From positions 930,001 through 994,000 of the forward strand of contig BLZA01000019.1 in NCBI GenBank assembly GCA_013423385.1: 64,000 nucleotides of DNA, in the 5' to 3' direction. Of the stretch, positions 23,204-35,400 are shown piece after piece (the first letter of the stretch is position 1; each line of letters begins with the position of its first letter). The notes under the pieces are model-generated. The model had not been told where the DNA came from, searched no databases, and saw nothing but the letters and a program-made list of their open reading frames with translations. This DNA is from Naganishia liquefaciens (Eukaryota > Basidiomycota > Tremellomycetes > Filobasidiales > Filobasidiaceae). Both the position numbers and the translations under genes were made by a program.

Positions 23204-25087
23204 AGTATGAGATTAAGGGTGTAGAGGATGTAGGCGGAGGTCGCACAGCGAGTGAGCCTCGATCAACAAGGCTACTTCAGGTCGGTGGTAGAATAGAGTT
23301 GCTGCGGCTACCGAATCAATCAGCGAGCACTGTGAAGAGGGGGGTTTGGAATGAACGATTGATCCCGGGAGCAAAGCCGGTCTCCCAAAGGAATTGACTG
23401 GTATGAAATCTGTACCGATGACAGAGAGTCAGCAAGAATAGTCGCTGGATGTTGGCGGAGACAAGAAGGGATGAGGGAGTACTCGAGTCGAAGGCGGCGA
23501 GATTGACATCTGGAAACAATAACAAGGAGTCTTCGACTCGCCTATGACAAGTTCTGGTGTTTCAGGTTTCAGGAAGCTGATCGCGAGACCCCATTGTTTA
23601 CGGACTTCCATCCCTTGTTTGATGCCCCAATGTGATGGCCTGTCCCAAGGGTCCGTGGAAGGAGGGAGGAATACCGTAGAATGGAGTAAACCAAAGGGGA
23701 TTTCCGCGTACTTACTCCGTCTTTCCTCGCTGAAGTACGGCAGGTGTTCTTCGTTACTTGTGGTCACAGGCCGGAAGATGATGAGGTGAGAGAGTCGTTA
23801 TATGTTCCGAACGCAGGTGAGGTCGATGCGTGAACAAAAGCGGCTTTTTGTAGAGGCGAGTGATTGATGAGGTGATGATCAGCCAGCTGATCCGTGATTG
23901 TAAGAGTGGATGTAGCAGCGAGGAAGAAAGCAGCCGAACCAGTCGGAGATGATGATGGAGGACTCGAAATGACCAAAAGCGTCGACGTCCTTGTACCGTT
24001 GTCTACATATACCTATAGTTTGTGTTCTCCGACGACATGCAAAACGCGCCGGCCCGTTGACGCAGTCGAATCTGCTTCAACCGTTTGACGATGAGGACGC
24101 GTCTCGGGAGCTTATTACACGCGTTGTTTCTGCGTGGCGGCAATATGGAAGCTTCTCCGACATGAGACCGGCAATCGGACTATCTACAAATAGACGCCGA
24201 TCAGCAATGAATTTGAAGCTGATCCCAGCGCGTCTGGCGACTTCGCAATCCGCTGAGCGGATTCTCGAGGCCCTTGTGCAATGGAGGGGCATCAATTCGA
24301 AGCGCATCCGATACCTCTGGCCTGCTTGGAGCGGTTGGTGAAGAAGGCTCGGGCAGATCTGTCATTTTACAGGAGGTTTATCGATGGGAAGCTATAAGAT
24401 TAAAGAGCCAAAGTAACGTACAAGTACGTTGCAGAGTATGATAGAGCTCTTTCACAGCCGCCTATAAGCGATATTCAAATGGAACTTAACATACAATCTC
24501 TTCTGAATGCTCGAAGCGAAGACGATACAAGCTCAAAGAGGAGCGGCTCGTGAAATCAGTACGTACAGCAATTATCTGAATGTCCGTCTAAATTCGCTCC
24601 GGACTGCAGACATCGCTCTGCGGAGCCCTTACTCTCGAATGCCACAGCTACTAAGCTGGCTTTCCTGCCCTTCTTCGCTTTCATATCCAATTGTGAAGTT
24701 CCCTGACATCTGCTGAACAAGTCCCTCTCAATGCATTGGCAGACTTGTCTACCACACTCCATCCCCGCTGTCATCCCGCTAGCGTTGCAATCCCGCCCGC
24801 TAATGGCAATCGAACAGGATGTGTCTCACACGAAACGCTCGATAAGCCCACGCGTTTTTTTGGCTTTACGTTGCTTTCTCTGCCACGCTGTACTGCTGTA
24901 TGATCCCGTTCTTGCAGGAGCTCTGAGAGCTTGCTAAAGTCGGCATTGCATGGCATGTGTAATATCTAGGGTGAAGGCAATTGACAACATTGCCAACTCC
25001 GCTAAGCGCGGTTTCAAGCTCGACCTTGAACTTCCGGACCGACTTTCGGCTTCAAGACACGAGCATCCGATCGGATAATTGCAAGCG
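23204..25087. other. Long divergent region between LPMO and GH71 genes
   Basis: 1.9 kb. The minus strand has an open stretch at 23429-23767 (PFGLLHSTVFLPPSTDPWDR) without its own ATG, followed by possible splice signals. It could be part of a long spliced leader or a small gene on the minus strand, but I cannot support a model. The rest shows nothing recognisable on either strand. Confidence 0.4.
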
Positions 25088-27078
25088 ATGAAGGCTCTTG
25101 CTCAGCAACTCGTAAACAGGCCGCTCACTCGTTCATTCCTCCTCTTTTTGGCTTTCCTTGTGATAACGGCGACTCTCAACATGTTTTGGAAGACTTCCTC
25201 ACAGAAGTCGGCAAAGGTGGGATTCGAGGGACATGACGGCGGGCGAAAGAGACAAGACAAGTTGGTTACGGCGCATTTCATGGTCAGCAATGCCTTCAGT
25301 CCACGAATTCCGAAGTCTGATCAGAGACGCGCTTCACAGCTGGGCAATACCTATCCATATACGGAAGCCGACTGGCAGGAGAATTTTCAGGCGGCCGAGG
25401 AAACAGGCATGTAGGTAGTATTGTCGCGGTTGACGCTCCAGACGAGAGAAGATTCCTAAATCCAGGATCCTACCTCCATAGAGACGCATTTGCACTAAAT
25501 CTTGGACCGGAGGATTGGCAAACCGAACAAGCCCGCTCGGCATATCGCATATGCGCCGCGAGACAACAAGAGCATGGCGCCGACTCGGACCCAGCATTCA
25601 AGCTCTTCTTGTCCCTCGACATGAATGTCCTACCGTCGGATACTCGCGACGACATGGACAAGCTCGTGCAGCTCGTGGATGAACTTGGTAACATGGATTG
25701 TCAGTTGACGGTGTCCAGAGCTCACGCCTCTGATGCGATATGGGTTGAGGATGAAGACGGGTCGACAAGAAAGATCGTGCTGAGCACATTTGGAGGCGGA
25801 CAAGCTTCTTTCGGTGGAGATGGCTGGCAAGGATTCCTGCAAGAATGCAAGCAACGGGGCCTCAACGTAAGGAATAGACTTATCGGCTGTACTTGACGTT
25901 GCTTACCGACGCTCTCCTCCTTATAGATATACTTTATACCTGCCTTTTTCCTCCCTCCCCAGACTATCCTCGATATGCCATTTGTAGATGCCACGTTCGA
26001 CTGGAATAGCGGATGGTAAGTACACAATCTTCCATACCCACATCAGCCTTGACCGGGATCCCCCAACCTTCACCATCCAGGCCGGAAGGTAACGACACGA
26101 TCAGTACGGAGAGCGACCAGGTGTTCCTTCACGACGTAGGTGTCGCAGGAAGCCGGGTCCTTGATCGAGATTTTAAAACCGCTGTACTCAGGATCGGCCG
26201 TATATGGCCGCCATATCTCCCGGCTTCTTCACGCATTACGGTACCACGGGACCCTGGGCTTGGAACAAGTACGGGTCTGCTTCGCGTCCTTGCCTGCCAT
26301 TCTCAACACTGACATTCGGTCGAAAGGAACTGGATCTATCGCTCAGACGATAATCTGTATGCCTCGAGGTGGCAACAGATCCTTGATCCCAGCTTCGATC
26401 CGGATTTTGTGCAGATCATCAGCTGGAACGATTACGGTGAAAGCCATTACATCGGGCCCATCATGGGAGCGCAACCTGGATCTGAAGCATGGACTCGTAA
26501 TCGCGACCATACCGCTTGGCGGATATTGACCAAATACTTGGTACGGAAGTTTAAAGGAATTTCGGATCCAGATTCAGAGGTGAGTACTTCCTGGAGGAAT
26601 TCGGTCTTGTTGAACAGCTTATCACAACGCTTTGGCAGAATTTGGAGGTCTGGCTCACATACCGAACACATCCGAAAGATTTGGTAATTGCAGGTGACCC
26701 AGTGGGACGGCCTGAACGCGCAGACTTTGTAAGCTTCCGGATTCTGGCATTGTTCTCTGCTCACATTTTCGATACTAGGCTCAGGATGTCGTGTCTGTCG
26801 CTATCTTGTTGCCTGAGAAACACAGCAAATCCTCCTGGTCGATCAAGATTGAGGCCGGAAAGGATGACCAATTCGAGCGGAAAGTGCGCCTCGATAGGAC
26901 GGTGCAACTTCAGACCTTCCTCGTGCCTTTTGGTCCCGGTGACGTGTCATTCAAGGTAAAGCAGGACAGAAAGACAGTACTTGAAGGGAAAGGAGCAAGG
27001 ATAGAGAATGATGCTCGGCGGATCTTGTCGTACAACTTCAACGCATGGACGGGTCATTGGACTTCGCAAATACGCTAG
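25088..27078 (+). CDS. GH71 alpha-1,3-glucanase (mutanase/Agn1-like)
   Basis: Hydrolase of alpha-1,3-glucan, a wall polymer that in some basidiomycete yeasts also anchors the capsule. Eight exons: 25088-25410, 25482-25866, 25927-26015, 26081-26135, 26192-26268, 26327-26579, 26639-26728, 26779-27078; 523 residues. GH71 landmarks in order: KLVTAHFMVSN, NTYPYTEADWQENFQAAEE, DAFALNLG, FKLFLSLDMN, FIPAFF, ATFDWNSGWP, RPYMAAISPGFFTHYG, NWIYRSDDNLY and SWNDYGESHYIGP. A C-terminal beta domain follows (NLEVWLTYRTHPKD, LSYNFNAWTG). Residues 15-34 form one hydrophobic helix after a basic stretch, without an obvious cleavage site, so a type II signal anchor is possible. No starch-binding-like or CBM24 module is visible. 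Confidence 0.93.
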
Positions 27079-27285
27079 TTCTCCGGACGGCGGTGATCAA
27101 ATCCATGTCAATATGTCACTTCAGCGGGGATGTATACCGCTTGGGAACAATCATGCTACATTTGGCTTTGGGAGAACGCAATTCACGTGATGCAGGTCTA
27201 TTTAACGAGCGAGCTATTGTCCATGAGGTCATCTAAAGGGGGATAGTAGCTTTGCAATCCGCTTTTCGTGTCATTCAGGTAGGCT

Positions 27286-29100
27286 TCAGGCAGCCCATCC
27301 TTGCGCCGTCGATGCGGAAGCCAGTTTGGCGAAACCGACTCGAACATTTGTGATGTCGAAGGTGGTGTAAACGCTCTGCAAGAAGGTCCCGCCGCTAAAA
27401 GATGTCTGATCAGCATTTTACCAGAACGACAAGCTGACAGAACGTACATGAGCCAAGGAGAAGGCATATCGTCGTTTCCGAGGATACCTCCAATACAGTA
27501 GAACGGGTTCGTCGGGACTTGTCCAAGTTCGAGGAAGTCCTTGGGTTCTATGTCGAACACCCTGCCGCCAAAGCCTGGAAACCGAGTGTACAACGATCAG
27601 ACGAATGGACATGACCCTCAAGAAAAGCGATATCCCCACGCACCGAACGAGACTGTTTCAGAGAAGTCGCACGGAACAGCATAATAGCCTTCGATTTGTC
27701 ATTATTAACTATCAAGAGCCACAATGGACGGGTAGCAGTTCTAGAACTCACCTCGAAGATCCGAGTACACACTTCGATACACCTCCGACAAGTTCTTTGC
27801 ACCGGGAATTTGGTTGTACAAGGTGGCAACAGTTTCCTTCGGCCCGTAGATCGCGGTGGCGCCTGGCGGGAAGGAAGGGATTCAGAAACGTATTCCTAGT
27901 TCACGACTATGCCCAAACTCACCGGTGTCGATAATGGCTTCCGACTCCTGGCTCAATTGACGTCCGTTAAAGCTCAAACCGTTTGTAGGTACTCGCCAGA
28001 AATCTTGCGCGGTGTTGACCCAGGAAAATTCACCTTCGTACTTGTCGGTGTTTGCTCCTCCGACAAACATCTCGGCGGACCCGTCGTTGAGGGAGAAACT
28101 GAATTGGGCTGTTGGGATGTCGCCGCCGGTCATGAGAGTGTCTAGAAGGGAAAAGACGTTGACATGTCAGGCAAGCTCATTGAAATGGGAGGAGATTTCA
28201 GCTCACTCATGAAGGTAGAGTTCCCGGACTTTGAAAGCGAAGGCCATCCCATGCCCATCAAGCTGAAAGATAAGGAGCACAGCGTCAGTACAAACAAGCG
28301 GAACTGCGACAGCTGACTTACGCCCAAACATTGTCTGCCGGGTCGCCACCTCCGCCATACGCCTGGTCAATCGCTGCAACAGCCTGATTCTCTGCGACAA
28401 GATCTCCGATCGCAACAGTGTCCAGCCAAACCGGTCCCGAGCTCTGTGTGCCGTCCATGTAGCTGATGCTGAAGTTTTTGCTGAGGTCGACGGCGGTACT
28501 CGAGTTTTCGGGATGATACTGAGGAAGGCAGACCTTAATCAGCATTGATCTACGTTGAATCTAATGTCATAGCCCACCTTGGCACTCGTTTGCTGCAATG
28601 TGACAAGATCCAGGATCAGTCGAGATTCATGCGACTGGTGTGCCGAAACATACGCAATAGCCGCAATCGGTGCTAACCACCCAAAAGTCTGAACTTCCAG
28701 TGTCGAAATCGACCAGGAAAGTCTGCGCTGGTGTTCCGACAGTAACATTGCCAGCCCACCATGTTCCGTCACCGATGTCTCCGAGCGGCAGTCCCCATGT
28801 TGCAGGATCCCTCTTCAGCAGAGACTCCTTTTCGGCGAGATCTCTTCTTCGCTCGTCTGCCTTCTTAGCACCGAGGCAATGCTTGAGGGTGTTGCCTTCA
28901 AAGTTAAGGCAGCTGCGGTGCAACTTAGACATCACGCGGTTGTTGTTTGAAATGAGGGATTCGATCCTAGCTTCATGGGTCCCGCGCCCTCCACGGCGTT
29001 GCAGGGCGAAAGCTCGGCCTTTTGGTGGAGTTGAGGGCGGAAGCGGTGAGGCGGATGCCGCTGTGGCCAGCGCAAGGAGCGAAAGGCCAGATATATGCAT
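27286..29100 (-). CDS. Pepsin-like aspartic protease (A1), secreted precursor
   Basis: Two-Asp endopeptidase. Nine exons: 29100-28654, 28592-28578, 28518-28322, 28262-28207, 28141-27923, 27862-27752, 27688-27644, 27574-27448, 27394-27286; 441 residues. A signal peptide (MHISGLSLLALATAASAS) is followed by a propeptide of about 90 residues with basic sites and LLKRDPA. The first active site is VDFDTGSSDFW, the flap region is FSISYMDGTQSSG, and the second active site is AIIDTGATAIYGP. YYAVPCDFSETVSF and the C-terminal SVYTTFDITNVRVGFA are typical of the family. Exon 2 is only 15 bases and exon 7 only 45; both are needed to restore conserved sequence. No GPI signal at the C-terminus. It is convergent with GH71. 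Confidence 0.94.
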
Positions 29101-30749
29101 TGTTGAGAAGAATGTGGTTCGATGGCGATGCAAGGTAGGGGGTAAGGCAGTCCGATCAATGCGCTGCCCTGTGTCGAGTAGGAAGTGGAGCGGGAGAATT
29201 GAGAAGGGGAGGGATCGTATCAGGAGGAAAGAACGAGCGTGGTTGACCTAGTTGCGGCCGTTGTTTGATGAAGATGTTATATACGTCAAGATGAGACGCG
29301 TGAACTGTTTACTGATACACAATGGCCTGAAGAACCCGCGCTACCTTTGAGTTGACGAGCTAAGGGGTTGAAACAAGGGCTCTCCTCTAGCTCTCTCCCT
29401 TCGCAAGAGGTCCTTTATGACGAAACGCCTGATCGCCCTAGTATAGAATCTCTTCCAAGCGAACCGGGCTTTAGCCGCGGAACTAGCTGATCCCAGGCAC
29501 CCGGCACGGGGCGCGTTATATTCATCCTGATCACGTCCGGACAGCTTGCCGCACGACACCACGAACTGCGCAACGCGTCGTTTCTCCTGATCTTGTCAAG
29601 ACGTTTCTGATAGCGCCCCTTTTCTCACATCGTATTCGCAAGCTCATTGTTGTCGAAATTCGGACGTCGACGTTTTATCCCGTGACAAGATTGTGATTGC
29701 AGAGACGGTGCAGTATCTCTCGCAGACAACACCGTGCAAGGTCTGCGCATGGCCCTTGATAGCCTGCGCATAGTCTAGATAGCATGTCAGAACTTGCAGT
29801 CGTGACGTGTCCTCAGCAAGGTGAAATCACTGACTGACTGATGACCCATGACATCGCATGCCTTCGCAATGGATAGTCGATGAAACGCTTAGGAACTTTT
29901 GGCTAGATTGCTTGAACGCGTCGGTCTCGGCTTCTTCCGATAATCACTCCGGAAACTTCGGGTTCCCATAGATAGTGCGTGAACACTGTACGACAGCTGT
30001 ACTAGCTGCTGTACTCACTTACGAAAGCACAGAAATTCTTTGATACCTCTTTCAAGCCTTTTCGGACCTTTCACATCCCTCTCTAGAGTTATGAAGCGAG
30101 GCCACGAGACAAAGTCTTGTTGGCAGATCCGTCAGAGACACCAGTCCTCTGGTTCGTGTGATAAATGCACTCCAGAGCACAATCATATTATCGCTGGAAA
30201 AACCCATCTACCTGGACCGTTTCCTTTTGTTCCGGATGACTTTCAAATCCGCTGATTCACCACCCCATTTTCAAACCACGTGAGAGACGGTTCCTTACCG
30301 ACGCTTTCAGTTCCGATGTTTTGCATCGGCCCATTGCAGACACAGCCCTGTGACTGCCCTGTGGTGGTATCTGAATAGCTGAACAATAACAATCCGTCAG
30401 GACAAGTTGCATATCTAAGCAAGTTGATAGCTTGTCTAGGAAGCAGCATTGACTGAGACAGCTACTGAGACTGAACAACGGCGATCAGCTCGGCGACTCG
30501 AGTAATCATCAATCCGGTACGCCAAGTCGGAATTGCGGATGAGGGAACCTCTCGACTGATCAACTTTGATGGGTGCCTTGTCTCGCTGCTCTCCTTCATT
30601 AGTAGAGCGGAACTCGACGCATACGCTACACCTTCTAATCGGCTGGCCCACTACACAATCGCAGCAAATCCTTCATCTCGCATCAACGCTTTGCGATCCG
30701 TCCTTTCGCTAACTCCAAGTCGTGTACGCAAATAACCTCCATTCAAGAC
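29101..30749. other. Intergenic, no gene recognised
   Basis: 1.65 kb between divergently oriented genes. Frames are short, and no tRNA, repeat or protein family is evident. Confidence 0.5.
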
Positions 30750-31597
30750 ATGTCGCTCTGCAAGAATCGTGCCGACGGTGGTCAAGGTACCTTCAAGGGC
30801 GACCTAACGACATGTACCGAAGACAGCTTCATCGTGCCTCTCCCAGCTCTCGTTCTTTGCATCGGATTCATCCTTTGTTTCGCCATGCGTAGTCACTATC
30901 CGGGAGAAAAGTACGACGGGCAGCCGGCTGTGGGCATGCAACAGATGAATACGGGGGTTCTTGGCAAAGTCAAAGCCAAGTTCGGCAGGGAGAAGGGCCC
31001 GGCGGAAATCACGTCGGTGAGGGGAAGTCGTTCGGGATTGAACATCGGGTTGAGTGCGGTGTTTGTGCTATTGATGGCGGGTCTCTTTGCGCTGCATGTT
31101 CTGGAGATGTGTAAGTACTTCAGATGCTCAGTGTGCCTCAGATCTAAGATCGCCATCACAGCACGCCTTGACGCCGGAATGCTTGGAATCGGAATTCTTC
31201 CCCTTGTCACCGTTGGTCTGGTCCTGGCAACCATCACCATGCTCATTCCTACGTACGCTACCAACGCTCACCGACTTCGCGCTCGTCCACACTATTATCC
31301 CTGGGCCTTCTTCATGGTACTTTTCCTTGGCGGGATGGCTGTGGTGATCGGCGTCAAGCTTCACACCTTGTACAGGACGGAAACCCTCCTCGGACTTGCC
31401 AAAGTCGACAAGACGACGTCGAAGCATCCCTTCAAATATGGCTTGAGGAAGGTACGTAAACGACTTGCGAGTAAGCTCATCCGTGCTTACCGTCTCTGCA
31501 GCTGCTCAATATCGTGATGTGCGCTCTGTACAGCGTTAGCTTCGTGCTTTACATCGTGATCAGCGTTCTTGACCGAAGAGACGCCAGAAGGGCGTAA
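30750..31597 (+). CDS. Five-helix membrane protein resembling an isolated ABCC TMD0
   Basis: Three exons, 30750-31110, 31162-31451, 31502-31597, give 248 residues. Five hydrophobic helices are visible: VPLPALVLCIGFILCFAM, LNIGLSAVFVLLMAGLFAL, LGIGILPLVTVGLVLATI, PWAFFMVLFLGGMAVVIG and MCALYSVSFVLYIVISVL. The N-terminus (DLTTCTEDSFIVPLP) resembles the start of MRP-type ABC transporters, where a C-x-x-x-[ED]-[TS/G] segment precedes TMD0 helix 1. No core transporter domain, Walker motif or ABC signature follows: the frame ends at a stop and the next gene is unrelated. The resemblance is by eye only; it may instead be an unrelated fungal membrane protein. The 51-base first intron keeps frame if retained. 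Confidence 0.75.
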
Positions 31598-32421
31598 ATG
31601 ACATCGAATACGTCTTGCGCCAGAACTGCCCCGAAGAGGCTTGCAAGTTGACACAGGTATCGTCAAGCCATCAGCTGGACTGCAGCGGCATGCAGGTGTC
31701 GAATTTCTCAACCCATCCCAGACAACGAGCTCGCCTACCGCGTCTTCGCCATTTCTACATCAATCTTCCCACCTTACCGCCGTCAAAACAATATTAGAGC
31801 GTTTCATGATGACCATCACTGTATTGCGGGTGCCTGTTCCGAAGCCAAGTCTAGACAACAACAACGCACAGCTTGGCATATCCTGTAATTTTAAGTTAGA
31901 TAGTTGTCAATCTCGAGACTACACGTATAGATCGTCTTCCTTAGATGCTGGAGAAGCCGCTAGATCATCCTTCGAGCAGTCAAGTCTGAATGTCCAGTAG
32001 GCTGTGCCCTCTCGCCATAACGGTGGCGATGTCGCTTGATGTTCGGCGAGGTGATGGCACAGCTCATCCAGCCTCTGGCTGATCATGTTGAGGCTAGTAG
32101 CTTCGATCGCGCGATGACGCTCGAATGAGACAAAGGAGGCTGCTTCAGGAAGAATGCGGGGAAAGCGCCCATCATTCATGGTCACTGTCAACAGCTTGTT
32201 CGACTGGTTCAAGCTTAGGCCCATACAATTGGCATTGTGATATCCGTCGCAAGGAACGATAGAATATCGAAGACACCTTTGCAGCCTCGAAGCGAAACCG
32301 CACGCGACTACAACCTTTGCTCCCAAAGCGTTGTATTCGAATAGCCAGGAAGCCACATCACGTCCGACTTCAGCGCATTCCGGCAGTATACTGCGGGTAG
32401 GCACTATTGGGCCAGTGCAGG
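31598..32421. other. Intergenic with a weak minus-strand open frame
   Basis: The minus strand is open from about 32434 to 31919 (171 codons) but without a starting ATG. The first internal ATG would give a 101-residue frame (MGLSLNQSNKLLTVTMND). It has no family resemblance, and its upstream part overlaps the first exon of the Munc13-like gene on the other strand. I do not call it a gene. Confidence 0.3.
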
Positions 32422-35400
32422 ATGAGTGCGGCACAGGGCAGAGGGCTCTCGGAGCAGTTCGACAGTATGAGGTGAGTCTAGCTCCGAAACTCGGATTCTT
32501 CGACTGATGGCGGGTTTCGGTCTCAGTCTACAGAGGGCCGCCTCTGTCAGGTCCAAAAAATCGTTCAAGTCTGTCAACAGTAAGTCAAGGGCGAGCCAGA
32601 CCAGAGTCAATGAGATAGCTTAGCTCGTCTCGTTCCAGGCACCTCTAGTGGGCCAGAATTGGCGTAAGTTGGCGTACCAATGATGCATTATCTGAACTCA
32701 CGTACGAGGCTTGTGCAGCGAGCTAGTTCTGCGCGCAGCGTACGTCTATCCAAAAGCATAAGGTGCCGGAGCTGACCATCTCGGACGCGATAGTGCCCTA
32801 CACGATGATATTCTGCATACCAAAGACATCGTCGCCCGACCGATACCCGCCAGCCGTCCAGAAGCATCGGGGACAGCCACGAGTCGAGTGGCTGATGGCT
32901 TTGGTCTTCCCACAAGCTTTCTCGCAAGTCTTAAAGACACTGTCGGCCTGTCTTCCAAAGATGCTGCAAAGGCCCGGTATAGCGAAAAGGTAATCAAGAC
33001 TTTGGAGGCAAAGTTGAGGGCGATTGCAAAGGGTGAAGACAATAGGTGAGTCGTACTTCAACGTCTGCCAGCTGTCTGTCACCTGTTTGCGCTGTCGCTG
33101 AACGTTGGAAATTAGGTACAAGGACGACTATTTCCGTCGAACTGTTGCTATTTTCTGGGGTAATTGGTCTGACAGCGCATGGATAAAGGCGATGAAGGAC
33201 AGCCGCAAAGTGGAAGAGATGATTCTACATTTCGTCACATGCTCGGTCAAAACTCTCAAGAAGAGTATCGAGAATCCTGACGATTACCGCAGAATCCGAA
33301 ATGAGCAGACATACTGGTTTATGCTGGTTTTCCGAGAAGCTGTAGTCACGACAACGCCTTCAGCCACGGAGGTTATCTCCAAGATCGATGGTTATGTCAG
33401 CAACATGAAGGCCGAGTATGAGAAGGATAAGTTGTCAGCGGCGGCGCCGCCCAAGCTGGAAAGAAATCACACAGAGCTATACTCTCAAGGTGGAAGCATG
33501 GTTAAAATTGCAACAAGATTGTTCGGGACGAGGTCCGATCAAGCAGCTGTCTTGGCCAACAGTCGGGTCAAGGTGAGTCATTATGGCGTCATGTTCGACA
33601 GAGTGACTGATCAAGACAATGCCAGAATGCGCTCGCCGAGTTCTCTGTGAGCATTGCATATGCCACCAACGAACTAGATCTGAATACTGACGGCTTCAAA
33701 CTTGCTATGCCATAGAATGAGCTTGAGATGCTTCGCTCCGGCTACGCCACCACGTGCTCGCGACAAGACTTCCGAGACGAATCTTCGTGGCAGACTTGGT
33801 TGCAAGAAGAGATTCAGTCGCTTTCTGCACGGAAGGAGGAATATACAACCCTTGTGAACAAGTTCAACGAGAGGACCAACGGTCGATCGACGGACGGGGG
33901 ATCGTCGTCTAGCGCCCGGTTCCTGACGGGCGATATGCGCAATCATTACGTTCAACTTGTCCGCCTCTGCATGGATGCCGACTTGGACGCCTTGGCCAAC
34001 ATGTCCGATAACGAAATGGTTTCACTCAGTATCCTATCGTCGGATCATATGGCATTGCTCGAAGTCTGCGCGGATCTGTGGCGGGTGCCGCAGACTACGG
34101 CTTTGGTGGTGACTTCCGCTGTCCTTGTTGAGCTATACTTGGCAAGTGAGATACCGTTGGAGTGTGTTCTCGAAGCCCTCGGCGGTATCAATCGCTATAT
34201 TCAGGAGATTGATCGGAGTAGATGGCGTCGTGCTGATGTAAGTAAATTGATACGGGTGGGATCTCCAACTCATTTATGCGTTTCAAGCTCTCGGACCTGT
34301 CGGAAATTACAACCCAGCTCGCGACGTTTATACCGCCAGAGGTGAAACAGCAACTTGATGGATACTACGCTGCGGACCCGACCGAACTCTGTAACCTTTG
34401 CGCCTTGCTGCTTCATCTCGACCGCATCAGCGATGTGGATCACCCTGGAATCGACACAGCCCTCGAGAATGTGCACAACAGTATACCTCAATTCACTCTG
34501 GCGGTCGACAGAGCGGCAATCAAGGCGTATTCGGAGTTTGCACAACCGGATAACGTCGATTCCCTGGTGGATATACTGCTGTGCAAGGCGCAGTGGTTAG
34601 AAAAGCATTGCAAGAAATTGCAAAAGCAGTATCCGGACCCTCTGTTGCCGTATGTGGATTCATTCGAAGTTCGCAATGCACTAACCCTGCCATTTTCTCG
34701 CAGTGGACTGGACTTGACCGCGATTGCCGCCGAAAAACAGATACCCCTCTATCTATCGGAACTTCGTCACCTAGGCCGAGTACGCCTGAGAACAGCTACG
34801 GTATCTTCCGAATCCGAGTTGGCTGTTGCCGAAGATATATTTGCTTTGTATCGGCAAAGCCATCGAATGCGGGCGATGTATGAAGCTTTTGCCGAGGAGT
34901 AAGCAGTCAGTCTCATCATCCCCCGATGCATTTACTGATTGGTTATTGTAGACCTCAAGATCTACCTGACATCAACCCGTTATTCGAGCCCTTCGTGTTT
35001 GCCTGGTTTCAACACATGCACGACGAAGTGGCCAAATGGGTGCAAAGCGTGAGTGACTCGTGTCGTTTTTTCGTGATGTGATTGCTGACTTTTATGTCGC
35101 TAACCAGGCTGTGGAACTGGATGATGCAAGTGGCTGTGTTTGGAGGCCATTCATCATGCTTACAAACCTTCTATGCAGTTCTCTGTTAGCGGTGATGCCT
35201 TGACTAGCTCTTCGGTGGTGGATATTTTTGCATCTTTGCATCAGACCATTCGCGTGATCAATGAACTCAATTGGACGAATGAGGAACGCAAAGCCGATTT
35301 CATGGCGGAAGTAGCTGTAGTAAGTATTGGAATGCGCTGATTTCCGTTGCAAATTCAGCGGGCTGACGTTACAACATCCAGCTGATCGGATCGGTGGTTC

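Noticed and set aside
31919-32434. Possible minus-strand gene upstream of the Munc13-like gene
   Set aside because: No ATG at its start, no family match, and its upstream exon candidate overlaps the Munc13 first exons, which have strong splice signals.
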